DNA of 63,929 nt from Candidatus Blautia merdavium (lineage in GTDB: Bacteria; Bacillota; Clostridia; Lachnospirales; Lachnospiraceae): NCBI GenBank assembly GCA_019119975.1, contig DWVZ01000052.1:1-63929 (forward strand). The letters are read 5' to 3'. Position numbers and translations under genes: made by a program. This document shows positions 8,879-16,645 of the stretch, in pieces. Each line of letters starts with the position of its first letter. The first letter of the stretch is position 1. The notes under the pieces were generated by a model. It made no database searches. It saw only the letters and a list, made by a program, of their open reading frames with translations, and was not told the origin of the DNA.

Positions 8879-9565
8879 ATGAGCGAAACAATAGAGATTA
8901 TGGGAATTTCCCTGGAAAAATGCTATGCAGCAGACGTCATGGAAAGCATCGATGAGCACTGGAACAGCAATGTACTGGCGACCTATGGGACCATTACCAT
9001 GAAGCTTTTGATGGAAGCCCAGAACGATGAAGAGCTGAAAGCTTATGTGGAAGGGCTGGACAAGGCGGTAGTGGATGAGCCGGAAGTGATCCGGGCAGCC
9101 GGGATCACCGATGAGCAGATGCTGGAGGATGCCACGGGACACGGATTTTTTGGAACGCTTTTCTGGCTGCTGAACCAATATAAAAACCGCATTTTCATTC
9201 TGGGAGACAAGATGGAAGATGTGGAGAAGTTCTGTAATTATCTGCAGGAAAAGTATCCGCAGATCGTAATCGCGGGAAAAGACAGCCTGGAGGAAGCAGG
9301 AGCGGACCACGAGGACCGGGTCATCAACGAGATCAATGGGGTAAGCCCCCATGCAGTGCTTTCTTGTTCCAGGACGTATGAGACCGAGCGCTTTGTGAAA
9401 AGGAAGCGGAAAATGCTGAATACAGGCGTGTGGTTCAGCCTGGGCAGCTGCCTGGAGATTTTCAATGAGACCGGAGTGAAAGCCGGATGGCTGAACCGGC
9501 TGATGGAAAAAAGCAATTTCAAAAAAATGATTTCAGAGTATAAAGATAAGACAGAGAAAATGTGA
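8879..9565 (+). CDS. WecG/TagA (GT26)-like protein, probably catalytically degenerate
   Basis: Protein of 228 aa with the overall layout of WecG/TagA/CpsF glycosyltransferases. It has an N-terminal ATYGTITMKLLMEAQ region in place of the family's donor-binding segment and a central Rossmann-like strand NRIFILGDKMEDVEKF. Then come IVIAGKDSL and a C-terminal FSLGSCLEIFNETGVKAGWL that matches the family's conserved G-x-x-F-D-x-x-AG-x-x-RAP region only loosely. The family's conserved PKQE-type motif and the active-site Asp context of TagA are not visible. The link to GT26 is by fold pattern only and it may be a non-enzymatic paralogue. It has its own promoter. No teichoic-acid genes are nearby. 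Confidence 0.6.
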   Translation: MSETIEIMGISLEKCYAADVMESIDEHWNSNVLATYGTITMKLLMEAQNDEELKAYVEGLDKAVVDEPEVIRAAGITDEQMLEDATGHGFFGTLFWLLNQYKNRIFILGDKMEDVEKFCNYLQEKYPQIVIAGKDSLEEAGADHEDRVINEINGVSPHAVLSCSRTYETERFVKRKRKMLNTGVWFSLGSCLEIFNETGVKAGWLNRLMEKSNFKKMISEYKDKTEKM

Positions 9566-9570
9566 ACAAA

Positions 9571-9609
9571 ATGTTACATTTGAAAAAAATATGTAATATT
9601 TCGCGTTTT
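9571..9609 (+). terminator. Weak AT-rich hairpin after the WecG/TagA-like gene
   Basis: ATGTTACAT (9571-9579) pairs with ATGTAATAT (9591-9599), with one G-T pair, and is followed by T-rich sequence. The stem is weak, so this is a tentative terminator. Confidence 0.35.
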
Positions 9610-9708
9610 CTCTTTATTTTTTCCCAATTTTGTATTAGTATATAGTGAAGGGTTTTATTTTTATGGGATTAAGTCAACAAAAACTATATGATGAAAGAAG
9701 GAGAAGCG

Positions 9709-10797
9709 ATGATTTCAAATCAGATACTGCAGAGTACCCTGGACGGATTAAAAGGAATTTCCAGGTCAGACTTTTGTGTTGCCGATGCGGAGGGAAAAGT
9801 CCTTGCATCAACTTTTGCAGAGAGCATCTGCGGCGAAGAGGAGGTGGCAGCCTTTGCCAATTCCCAGGCAGACAGCCAGGTGGTAAAAGGATACCAGTAT
9901 TTTAAGATCTATGACGACCATCAGCTGGAATACGTGCTGGTGTTAAACGGTGCGTCAGATGACGCCTATACTCTGGGTAAGCTGGCAGCCTTCCAGATCC
10001 AGGGGCTTTTGACTGCGTACAAAGAAAGATTTAACAAGGACAATTTTATCAAGAACCTGCTGCTGGATAATCTGCTGCTGGTCGATATCCATAACCGGGC
10101 AAAGAAGCTTCATATTGAAGTGGAGGCACGCAGAGTGGTATTTATTCTGGAGAGCGGTCATGATAAGGACTACGGATCTCTTGAGAATATCAAGAACCTG
10201 CTGGGAGGAAAGGCAGGAGATTTTGTCACTGCTGTAGATGAGAAGAGCATTATCATTGTCAAAGAACTGGCGCCTTCCGACGGGTATCCCCAGCTGGAGA
10301 AGATCGCCGGCAACATACTTTCCGCTCTGGAGATCGAGAGGGATAAGACAACACACATTGCATATGGAACCATTGTAAAAGAGATCAAAGAAGTGTCACG
10401 CTCCTACAAGGAAGCCAGAATGGCACTGGATGTAGGCAAGATCTTTTTCGGAGAAAGGGAAGTGATCGCATACAGTTCCCTTGGCATCGGAAGGCTGATC
10501 TATCAGCTTCCTATCCCGCTGTGCAAGATGTTCATCAAAGAGATTTTTGACGGAAAATCTCCCGATGACTTTGACGAAGAGACTTTGACTACCATCAATA
10601 AATTTTTTGAAAACAGCCTGAATGTATCGGAGACTTCCAGACAGCTGTATATCCACAGGAATACCCTGGTATACAGACTGGACAAACTGCAGAAGAGCAC
10701 CGGGCTGGACTTAAGAGTGTTTGAAGACGCCATTACGTTTAAGATCGCCCTTATGGTAGTAAAATATATGAAATACATGGAAACACTTGATTACTAA
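9709..10797 (+). CDS. CdaR/PucR-type transcriptional regulator
   Basis: Cytosolic DNA-binding regulator of about 362 aa. The N-terminus (to about 110) resembles the sugar-diacid-recognition domain, the middle (about 120-260) a GGDEF-like PucR region, and the C-terminus carries the PucR helix-turn-helix: NVSETSRQLYIHRNTLVYR from about residue 305, then LQKSTGLDLRVFEDAITF. An upstream in-frame ATG at 9688 exists, but the GAAGGAG at 9697-9703 fits only the ATG at 9709. It lies 62 bases before ftsE on the same strand and may be co-transcribed with ftsEX. The effector is unknown; sugar diacids are the family precedent. Confidence 0.85.
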   Translation: MISNQILQSTLDGLKGISRSDFCVADAEGKVLASTFAESICGEEEVAAFANSQADSQVVKGYQYFKIYDDHQLEYVLVLNGASDDAYTLGKLAAFQIQGLLTAYKERFNKDNFIKNLLLDNLLLVDIHNRAKKLHIEVEARRVVFILESGHDKDYGSLENIKNLLGGKAGDFVTAVDEKSIIIVKELAPSDGYPQLEKIAGNILSALEIERDKTTHIAYGTIVKEIKEVSRSYKEARMALDVGKIFFGEREVIAYSSLGIGRLIYQLPIPLCKMFIKEIFDGKSPDDFDEETLTTINKFFENSLNVSETSRQLYIHRNTLVYRLDKLQKSTGLDLRVFEDAITFKIALMVVKYMKYMETLDY

Positions 10798-10859
10798 AGA
10801 AGAACGGAAGGCAGCAGGGGGTGCTGCGCCGGGATTCAATAGGAAAACAGGAGGTTATT

Positions 10860-11546
10860 ATGATTGATTTAAGAGACGTGAGCAAGTCATACAGCAAAGG
10901 CCAGCCAGCCATCAGCCATATGAATCTTCACGTAGAGAAGGGTGAATTTGTTTTTATCGTTGGAAACAGCGGTTCAGGAAAGTCAACCCTGATCAAGCTT
11001 CTGCTCAAAGAGCTGGATCCCACCAGCGGGACCATTACGGTCAACGGACAGAGGCTGAACAAGATGAGAAGAAGAAAGGTGGCGAAATACCGCAGGGGTA
11101 TCGGCGTGGTATTCCAGGACTTCCGTCTGTTAAAAGACCGGAATGTTTATGAGAATGTTGCGTTTGCCCAGCGCGTTATTGAACGGCCTACCCGCATCAT
11201 TAAAAAGAGAGTGCCTGAAATGCTGACACTGGTAGGTCTGGCAGAGAAGTATAAATCAAAACCGGACCAGCTTTCCGGAGGGGAGCAGCAGAGGGTAGCC
11301 CTTGCCAGAGCGCTGGTAAACCGTCCCAATCTTCTTCTGGCAGACGAGCCAACAGGAAACCTGGACCCCAAGAACTCTTTTGAGATCATGAAGCTTTTGG
11401 AGGAGATCAACCAGAGAGGTACAACTGTCCTTGTCGTTACCCATAACAGAGAGATCGTAAATGCGTTCCGGAAACGAGTGATTACGATGAAGAAAGGCGT
11501 CATTGTAAGTGACGAACAGGAAGGTGAATATCTGAATGAGAATTAG
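10860..11546 (+). CDS. ftsE: Cell-division ATP-binding protein FtsE
   Basis: ATPase subunit (228 aa) of the FtsEX complex, which uses ATP hydrolysis at the septum or lateral wall to switch on peptidoglycan hydrolases. Walker A GNSGSGKST (35-43), ABC signature LSGGEQQ (138-144) and Walker B LLLADEP (158-164) are intact. The segment VVFQDFRLLKDRNVYENVAF is typical of FtsE. An upstream in-frame ATG at 10821 is less likely: AGGAGG sits 7 bases before the ATG at 10860, and only this start gives the family's N-terminus MIDLRDVSKSY. It overlaps ftsX by 11 bases, indicating translational coupling. Confidence 0.97.
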   Translation: MIDLRDVSKSYSKGQPAISHMNLHVEKGEFVFIVGNSGSGKSTLIKLLLKELDPTSGTITVNGQRLNKMRRRKVAKYRRGIGVVFQDFRLLKDRNVYENVAFAQRVIERPTRIIKKRVPEMLTLVGLAEKYKSKPDQLSGGEQQRVALARALVNRPNLLLADEPTGNLDPKNSFEIMKLLEEINQRGTTVLVVTHNREIVNAFRKRVITMKKGVIVSDEQEGEYLNEN

Positions 11547-12450
11547 TACAATCGCATACATATTTAAACAGGGATTTAAAAATATCTGGCGTAATCTGCG
11601 CTTTTCTCTGGCATCGATCGCAACTATGGCAGCCTGCATCTTTTTGTTCGGTGTTTTCCTGTCCCTGGTCATGAATTTTAATAACATTGTCCACACTGCG
11701 GAGGAAGGAATTGCCGTGGTCGTATACTTTGAAACCGGCACCAAGCAGGAGCAGATCGACCAGATCGGAAATGATATTGACAAACAGCCAGGCGTGGCAG
11801 AGATCCATTACGTATCCGCGGATGAGGCATGGGAGAGCTTTAAGGAGATCTACCTGGAAGGGGAAGATGAGAGCATGGAGGGAGCCTTTAAGAGCAATGA
11901 CAACCCTCTTGCCAACTCCGCCCGCTATGAGGTTTATCTGGACGATGTAGAGCAGCAGGACACACTGGTAAAATACATTGAAGGTCTGGACGGCGTGCGC
12001 AAGGTAGAAAAGTCCGAAGTGGCAGCCAATACACTTTCCAGCTTCAATAAACTGATGGCTTACGTGTCTTTGGCAATTGTGGTGATCCTCCTTGCCGTTG
12101 CCTTTTTCCTGATCTATAATACCATTACCATGGGTATTTCCGTACGTCAGGAGGAGATCGGGATCATGAAACTGATCGGGGCTACCGACTTTTTCGTCCG
12201 GTCGCCGTTTGTCATTGAAGGAATCCTTCTGGGCGCCATCGGCGCTGCGATCCCGCTGGGAATTCTGTACGGAGTATACGAAAGAGTCATCAATTATATT
12301 GTGACGAAATTTCATATGCTGGGAAATTTCCTGCAGTTTCTGTCAGTAGATGATGTGTTCCACTTGCTGCTTCCTATCGGTATCGGCCTTGGAGTGGGTA
12401 TTGGATTTTTCGGAAGTATCTTTTCAGTGAGAAAGCATCTAAAAGTGTAA
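11536..12450 (+). CDS. ftsX: Cell-division membrane protein FtsX
   Basis: Permease-like partner of FtsE (304 aa). It has a short cytoplasmic N-terminus, TM1 (about 25-45, MAACIFLFGVFLSLVMNF), a large extracytoplasmic loop (about 46-170) that in relatives contacts the hydrolase, then three more TM segments (about 175-195, 220-245, 270-295). The sequence ISVRQEEIGIMKLIGATDFF after TM2 is the FtsX signature. The start overlaps the 3' end of ftsE. In Firmicutes FtsX activates CwlO/PcsB-type hydrolases; no such gene is adjacent here. Confidence 0.97.
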   Translation: MRISTIAYIFKQGFKNIWRNLRFSLASIATMAACIFLFGVFLSLVMNFNNIVHTAEEGIAVVVYFETGTKQEQIDQIGNDIDKQPGVAEIHYVSADEAWESFKEIYLEGEDESMEGAFKSNDNPLANSARYEVYLDDVEQQDTLVKYIEGLDGVRKVEKSEVAANTLSSFNKLMAYVSLAIVVILLAVAFFLIYNTITMGISVRQEEIGIMKLIGATDFFVRSPFVIEGILLGAIGAAIPLGILYGVYERVINYIVTKFHMLGNFLQFLSVDDVFHLLLPIGIGLGVGIGFFGSIFSVRKHLKV

Positions 12451-12455
12451 GGTAC

Positions 12456-12490
12456 AAAAGGAAGATTGTCTTAGGCAGTCTTCCTTTTCT
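12456..12490 (+). terminator. Rho-independent terminator after ftsX
   Basis: AAAAGGAAGA (12456-12465) pairs perfectly with TCTTCCTTTT (12479-12488), and the stem extends three more pairs inward. The T-run is part of the 3' arm. It closes the regulator-ftsE-ftsX unit 6 bases after the stop. Confidence 0.8.
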
Positions 12491-12555
12491 GTATCTGGAG
12501 GCAGGGAAAGACAGCAGGAGACCACAGGAATATTTTTAGGCAGAGGAGCAAAGGA

Positions 12556-13755
12556 ATGGACAGAAAAAAGTTTTTCAGAGGATTTTTGCTGGGCGCTGTG
12601 TGTGCCCTTCTGGCAGCGGGGGCAGGACTGGGAATCTGGAGCCGCGCTGCGGCGCAGGAGAGAAATGAGGGGGCAGTGACAGATCAGTTTGTGGAAAAGG
12701 CAAAGCTGATCGAAAGCATTGTAAAAGAGAAGTACACCGGTGAGACAGACGACCAGCTGATGGAGGATACCATGTATAAGGGGCTGATGGCAAGCCTGGG
12801 AGACCCTTATTCTGCTTATTATACCAAAGACGAGATGGAGGAAGTGACAAAAGAGACCTCCGGTTCCTATAAAGGGATCGGTGTGGTCATGCAGCAGGAC
12901 GCAGAGACCGGGACCATCAAAGCAGTCCGGTGCTATGAAAACGCGCCTGGGGCAAAGGCAGGGCTTCTGCCGGAGGACGAGATCCTGGAAGTCAACGGAG
13001 AGAGTGTCAGCGGCATGGAGCTTTCGGAGGTAGTGGATAAAGTCACCTCATCGGAGGACGAAGTGGCGCATCTGACAGTGGCAAGAGAAGGGGAGGCAGA
13101 GTATCTGGAATTTGATATTCCTCTGGAGGAAGTGAATATTCCTGTGGTGGAACACGAGATGCTGGAGGATCACATCGGCTACATTGCCCTGTATGAATTT
13201 TCTGACCAGATAGAATCCCAGTACCGGGAGGCTTTTGAAGATCTGGAGGCACAGGGAATGGAACGGCTGATCATCGATGTGCGGGATAATCCCGGCGGCG
13301 TCCTGGACGGCGTCTGCGCTCTGCTGGAGGATATCCTGCCGGAAGGACTGATCGTCTACACAGAGGACAAAAACGGAGAACGGGTGGAATATGAATGTGA
13401 GGGCGAAACCCCTCTGACCATCCCTCTGGCAGTGCTGGTAAACGGAAACAGCGCCAGTGCGTCGGAAGTTTTTGCAGGGGCGGTGCAGGACTATGGCATC
13501 GGCACCATTGTGGGAACCACCACTTTTGGAAAGGGGATTGTACAGAGTCTGATCCCCCTTTCTGACGGAAGCGCGGTTAAGACCACCACTGCCAAATATT
13601 ATACGCCAAAAGGACGCTGCATCCACGGCACAGGCATTGAGCCGGATGTAGAGGTGGAACTGGCAGAAGGACTGGAACAGAAGACCACGCTGCCCCATGA
13701 AGAGGACAATCAGCTTCAGACAGCTATCCAGGTGGTAAAAGAAGCAGAGCAGTAG
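12556..13755 (+). CDS. S41-family C-terminal processing protease (CtpA/CtpB-like)
   Basis: Exported serine protease of 399 aa. An N-terminal signal/anchor (KKFFRGFLLGAVCALLAAGA, about 4-23) precedes a PDZ domain (about 95-180, GIGVVMQQDAETGTIKAV and AGLLPEDEILEVNG) and the S41 catalytic core. The Ser-Lys dyad is S301 in NSASASEVF and K326 in TTTFGKGIVQS, 25 residues apart as in CtpB. DVRDNPGGVLDGV is also typical. It probably cleaves wall-associated or regulatory proteins outside the membrane; CtpB acts in spore development. It lies just after ftsEX but behind a terminator. Confidence 0.93.
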   Translation: MDRKKFFRGFLLGAVCALLAAGAGLGIWSRAAAQERNEGAVTDQFVEKAKLIESIVKEKYTGETDDQLMEDTMYKGLMASLGDPYSAYYTKDEMEEVTKETSGSYKGIGVVMQQDAETGTIKAVRCYENAPGAKAGLLPEDEILEVNGESVSGMELSEVVDKVTSSEDEVAHLTVAREGEAEYLEFDIPLEEVNIPVVEHEMLEDHIGYIALYEFSDQIESQYREAFEDLEAQGMERLIIDVRDNPGGVLDGVCALLEDILPEGLIVYTEDKNGERVEYECEGETPLTIPLAVLVNGNSASASEVFAGAVQDYGIGTIVGTTTFGKGIVQSLIPLSDGSAVKTTTAKYYTPKGRCIHGTGIEPDVEVELAEGLEQKTTLPHEEDNQLQTAIQVVKEAEQ

Positions 13756-13758
13756 AGC

Positions 13759-13778
13759 GGCGGCAGAAAATCGCCGCC
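13759..13778 (+). other. GC-rich stem-loop after the S41 protease gene
   Basis: GGCGGC (13759-13764) pairs with GCCGCC (13773-13778) around an 8-base loop, directly after the stop codon. There is no T-run, so its role as a terminator is uncertain. Confidence 0.4.
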
Positions 13779-13809
13779 AGAAAGTGGGAGCAGTCAAGTG
13801 GCGGAGGAG

Positions 13810-13852
13810 AGCGCTGTCAGAAAGCGGTATCAGTAAAGCGCTGTCAGAAAGC
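13810..13852 (+). repeat. 16-bp direct repeat in the protease-fucosidase gap
   Basis: AGCGCTGTCAGAAAGC occurs at 13810-13825 and again, identical, at 13837-13852 (27-bp period). Looser copies of the GTCAGAAAGC-like unit flank it. It lies in the 156-bp leader of the fucosidase gene. I saw no clear promoter in this gap. Confidence 0.7.
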
Positions 13853-13911
13853 ATCGGAAGAAAGCGGCGATCTTTTGCTGGAGAGGGGGCAGACAGAGAA
13901 AGGAGAAGGTT

Positions 13912-15381
13912 ATGGAACAGGAAGAACTGAAACGGATCAGTCAGGTGGCGCAGGAAGGTCCCTATATTCCCGAGTGGGATTCTCTGGGACAGTTCCAGGT
14001 GCCCAAGTGGTTCCGGGATGCAAAATTCGGGATTTTTATTCATTGGGGGCTTTACAGCATTCCGGCACATGGAAATGAGTGGTATTCCAGAAATATGTAC
14101 CGAAAGGGCAGCGAAGAGTGGGAGTATCACAGAAAGGTTTACGGGGACCAGACGAAGTTTGGCTACAAAGATTTTATCCCGCTGTTTCGCGCAGAGAAAT
14201 TTGATCCGGACCAGTGGGCGCAGCTCATAAAGGAGGCGGGGGCCAGATACGCGGTTCCCGTGGCAGAGCATCACGACGGATTTCAGATGTACAAAAGCCG
14301 TATCTCCAGGTTCAATGCATATGACATGGGACCCTGCAGGGATATCCTGGGAGAGCTGAAAACAGCGTTTGAGGCAAAGGGACTGCAGTTCGGCACTTCC
14401 TCCCATCGGGCAGAACACTGGTTTTTTATGTCCCATGGAAAAGGATTTGACAGTGATGTTCGGGAGCCGATGAAGCGGGGCGATTTTTACTGGCCTGCCA
14501 TGCCGGAACCGGAGCATTTTGATCTGTACAGCACCCCGGCTCCTTCTGAGGAATACCTGGAGGACTGGCTGCTGCGCACGGTGGAGCTCATCGACTGCTA
14601 TATGCCTAAGATCCTGTACTTTGATTGGTGGATCCAGCATCAGGCGTTTAAGCCTTATCTGAAGCTGCTGACCGCCTATTACTATAACCGGGCAGAGAAA
14701 CTGGGAAAACCGGCGGCAGTCTGCTACAAACACGACGCGCTGATGTTCGGCAGCGGCATTGTGGATATGGAGCGGGGAAAGTTCGCGGAGGTACAGCCTT
14801 TTTACTGGCAGACCGACACGGCAGCGGCACGCAATTCCTGGTGCTACATAGACAGCCTGGACTATAAAAGCGGAAGGGAGATCATCCTGAATCTCATCGA
14901 TGTGGTCAGCAAAAACGGAAACCTGCTTTTGAACATAGGTCCCAAAGGGGACGGCAGCATTGCCCCGGGAGACCAGAAGATCCTCCGGGAGGTGGGAGAC
15001 TGGCTGCATACCAATGGGGAGGCAGTCTATGGAAGCCGTCCGTGGAAGCGGGCAGCAGAGGGTCCCACGATTGAGAAGACAGGTATGTTTACGGACCAGA
15101 GCTGTCCGGAGTATACAAAAGAGGATTTCCGCTTTACAGTGAAAGGCGGCAGTCTGTATGTCTTCGCACTGGTTTATCCGGAAGACGGGAAATTGCTGAT
15201 CCGTTCTCTGGCAGAAGAGGAGGACTTTGACGGCAATCTGTTTAAGGGCATCATACAGGAGATTTCCATCCTGGGCTTTCCGGAAAAGCCCCAGTGGCAC
15301 AGAGACCGCCAGGGACTGCACATCAGCACCGGGACGGTCCGCACAGATCTTCCGGCAGTCATTAAAATAGAGATACAATAA
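13912..15381 (+). CDS. GH29 alpha-L-fucosidase, cytosolic
   Basis: Retaining alpha-fucosidase of 489 aa with the GH29 catalytic barrel. Visible motifs are PKWFRDAKFGIFIHWGLYSI, AVPVAEHHDGFQMYKS, FGTSSHRAEHW and YFDWWIQHQ. D238 in the last of these is the likely nucleophile by position. A beta-sandwich-like C-terminus follows NLLLNIGPKGDGSI. No signal peptide is present, so it should act on imported fucosylated oligosaccharides from mucin or milk glycans. The ATG has AAAGGAGAAGG upstream. A sugar O-acetyltransferase follows after 21 bases. No transporter gene is adjacent. Fucoside linkage preference cannot be told. Confidence 0.93.
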   Translation: MEQEELKRISQVAQEGPYIPEWDSLGQFQVPKWFRDAKFGIFIHWGLYSIPAHGNEWYSRNMYRKGSEEWEYHRKVYGDQTKFGYKDFIPLFRAEKFDPDQWAQLIKEAGARYAVPVAEHHDGFQMYKSRISRFNAYDMGPCRDILGELKTAFEAKGLQFGTSSHRAEHWFFMSHGKGFDSDVREPMKRGDFYWPAMPEPEHFDLYSTPAPSEEYLEDWLLRTVELIDCYMPKILYFDWWIQHQAFKPYLKLLTAYYYNRAEKLGKPAAVCYKHDALMFGSGIVDMERGKFAEVQPFYWQTDTAAARNSWCYIDSLDYKSGREIILNLIDVVSKNGNLLLNIGPKGDGSIAPGDQKILREVGDWLHTNGEAVYGSRPWKRAAEGPTIEKTGMFTDQSCPEYTKEDFRFTVKGGSLYVFALVYPEDGKLLIRSLAEEEDFDGNLFKGIIQEISILGFPEKPQWHRDRQGLHISTGTVRTDLPAVIKIEIQ

Positions 15382-15402
15382 AGATGAAGGAGGTTTTCTA
15401 TT

Positions 15403-16008
15403 ATGACACAAAAAGAAAGAATGATGGCAGGGATGCTTTACGATCCCGGAGACAAGGAGATCATGGACGAGCAGTTTCCCTATCTGGACTGCCTGGGGGA
15501 ATTTAATGCGATTCCCTCCAGCCAGGTAGAGAAACGTCAGGCATGGATGAAAAAAGTATTCGCTGAGTGCGGAAAGGACTGCTATATCCAGTCACCTTTT
15601 TATGCCAACTGGAGCGGACATCATCTGCATCTGGGGGACAATGTTTATGCTAATTTTAACCTGACACTGGTGGACGACGGGGATATCTACATCGGCGATA
15701 AAGTCATGATCGGTCCCAATGTGACCATTTCCGCTGCCGGACATCCGGTACTTCCTTCACTTCGGGAACGGGGCATTCAGTATAACCTTCCGGTCCATAT
15801 TGAAAGGAATGTGTGGATCGGCGCCGGAGTTATGATCATGCCGGGCGTAACCATCGGGGAGAACACGGTCATCGGCGCAGGCTCTGTGGTGACAAAGGAC
15901 ATTCCTGCCAATGTGGTGGCAGTGGGAAATCCCTGCCGTGTGTTAAGGGAGATCGGGGAAAGAGACCGGGAATATTACTACCGGGACAGAAAGATTGATA
16001 TGGAATAA
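15403..16008 (+). CDS. Maltose/galactoside-type O-acetyltransferase (LacA/Maa family)
   Basis: Acetyl-CoA-dependent sugar O-acetyltransferase of 201 aa. The N-terminal helical cap (KERMMAGMLYDPGDKEIM) and left-handed beta-helix of hexapeptide repeats (VYANFNLTLVDDGDIYIGDK, GPNVTI, IGAGVMIMPGVTIGENTVIG) are canonical. The catalytic His is H114 in AAGHPV. Ends GNPCRVLREIGERDREYYY. A strong AAGGAGG lies upstream. Proximity to the fucosidase suggests coupled handling, perhaps acetylation and detoxification, of released sugars; this is inference from family precedent (LacA). Confidence 0.94.
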   Translation: MTQKERMMAGMLYDPGDKEIMDEQFPYLDCLGEFNAIPSSQVEKRQAWMKKVFAECGKDCYIQSPFYANWSGHHLHLGDNVYANFNLTLVDDGDIYIGDKVMIGPNVTISAAGHPVLPSLRERGIQYNLPVHIERNVWIGAGVMIMPGVTIGENTVIGAGSVVTKDIPANVVAVGNPCRVLREIGERDREYYYRDRKIDME

Positions 16009-16093
16009 AACAGGCGCCGGCTGCAGACAGGGAACAAACTGAAAAACAGCAGCCGCGCAGGGCCCAGCGGTGATATGTCAAGGAGGAAGGAAT

Positions 16094-16513
16094 ATGGAAT
16101 ACAGACGTTTTGGGAATACTGTTTATTTAAGATTGGATCCGGGAGAAGAAATCCTGGAAGAAGTAGAGAAGCTTGCCGAGAAGGAGAAGATCGCGCTGGC
16201 ACAGATCAGCGGCATCGGAGCCGTCAATGATTTCACAGCAGGCGTATATAACACGGTCAGCAAGGAATATCATTCCATACGTTTTCAGGGGGCTTATGAG
16301 ATCGTGTCCCTGTCAGGAACCGTGACACAAAAAGACGGGGAAGTTTACCTGCACATTCACATGAGCGCAGGAGATGAAGAAGGAAAAGTCAGCGGAGGAC
16401 ATCTCAACCGGGCAGTGATCAGCGCCACAGGGGAGATCGTACTCCAGATCACAGAGGGGACAGTAGAGAGAAAGTTCAGTGAAGAGATCGGGCTGAATTT
16501 GTTTAGGTTCTGA
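16094..16513 (+). CDS. PPC-domain (DUF296) protein
   Basis: Small protein (139 aa) made of a single PPC/DUF296 domain, a trimer-forming fold found in bacterial stand-alone proteins and plant AT-hook proteins. The conserved metal-site pattern HIHMSAGDEEGKVSGGHL (about 98-115) is intact. An in-frame ATG at 16070 exists, but CAAGGAGGAAGG fits the start at 16094. It is the third gene of the fucosidase-acetyltransferase cluster. The biochemical role of bacterial PPC proteins is not settled; DNA binding without an AT hook is doubtful. Confidence 0.88.
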   Translation: MEYRRFGNTVYLRLDPGEEILEEVEKLAEKEKIALAQISGIGAVNDFTAGVYNTVSKEYHSIRFQGAYEIVSLSGTVTQKDGEVYLHIHMSAGDEEGKVSGGHLNRAVISATGEIVLQITEGTVERKFSEEIGLNLFRF

Positions 16514-16554
16514 TCCAGTTCAATCCGGGAAAGACTGGATGCAAAAGTATAGAA

Positions 16555-16576
16555 TCCGGAAACTATAGTTTCCGGA
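16555..16576. repeat. 22-bp perfect palindrome
   Basis: TCCGGAAACTATAGTTTCCG plus the final GA is perfectly self-complementary with no spacer. It lies between two convergent genes, next to the uvrB terminator hairpin. It could be part of a bidirectional termination region or a dimeric protein site. Confidence 0.6.
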
Positions 16577-16577
16577 A

Positions 16578-16623
16578 AAACAGAGATGCAGGTGTGATTT
16601 GGCATGAAATCACACCTGCATCT
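16578..16623 (-). terminator. Terminator of uvrB
   Basis: A perfect 17-bp stem (16584-16600 with 16607-16623) with a 6-base loop. Read on the - strand it is followed by CTGTTTTT, the right arrangement for uvrB, whose stop codon is 23 bases away. On the + strand no T-run follows. Confidence 0.85.
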
Positions 16624-16645
16624 GTCTGTAGAATGATTCCAAAGA

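Noticed and set aside
13048-15411. A 787-codon open frame on the - strand across the fucosidase gene and the end of the protease gene
   Set aside because: It is antisense to two genes with clear protein families, its product is Cys/His/Leu/Arg-rich without recognisable domains, and no suitable ribosome site was seen. It is an effect of codon usage.
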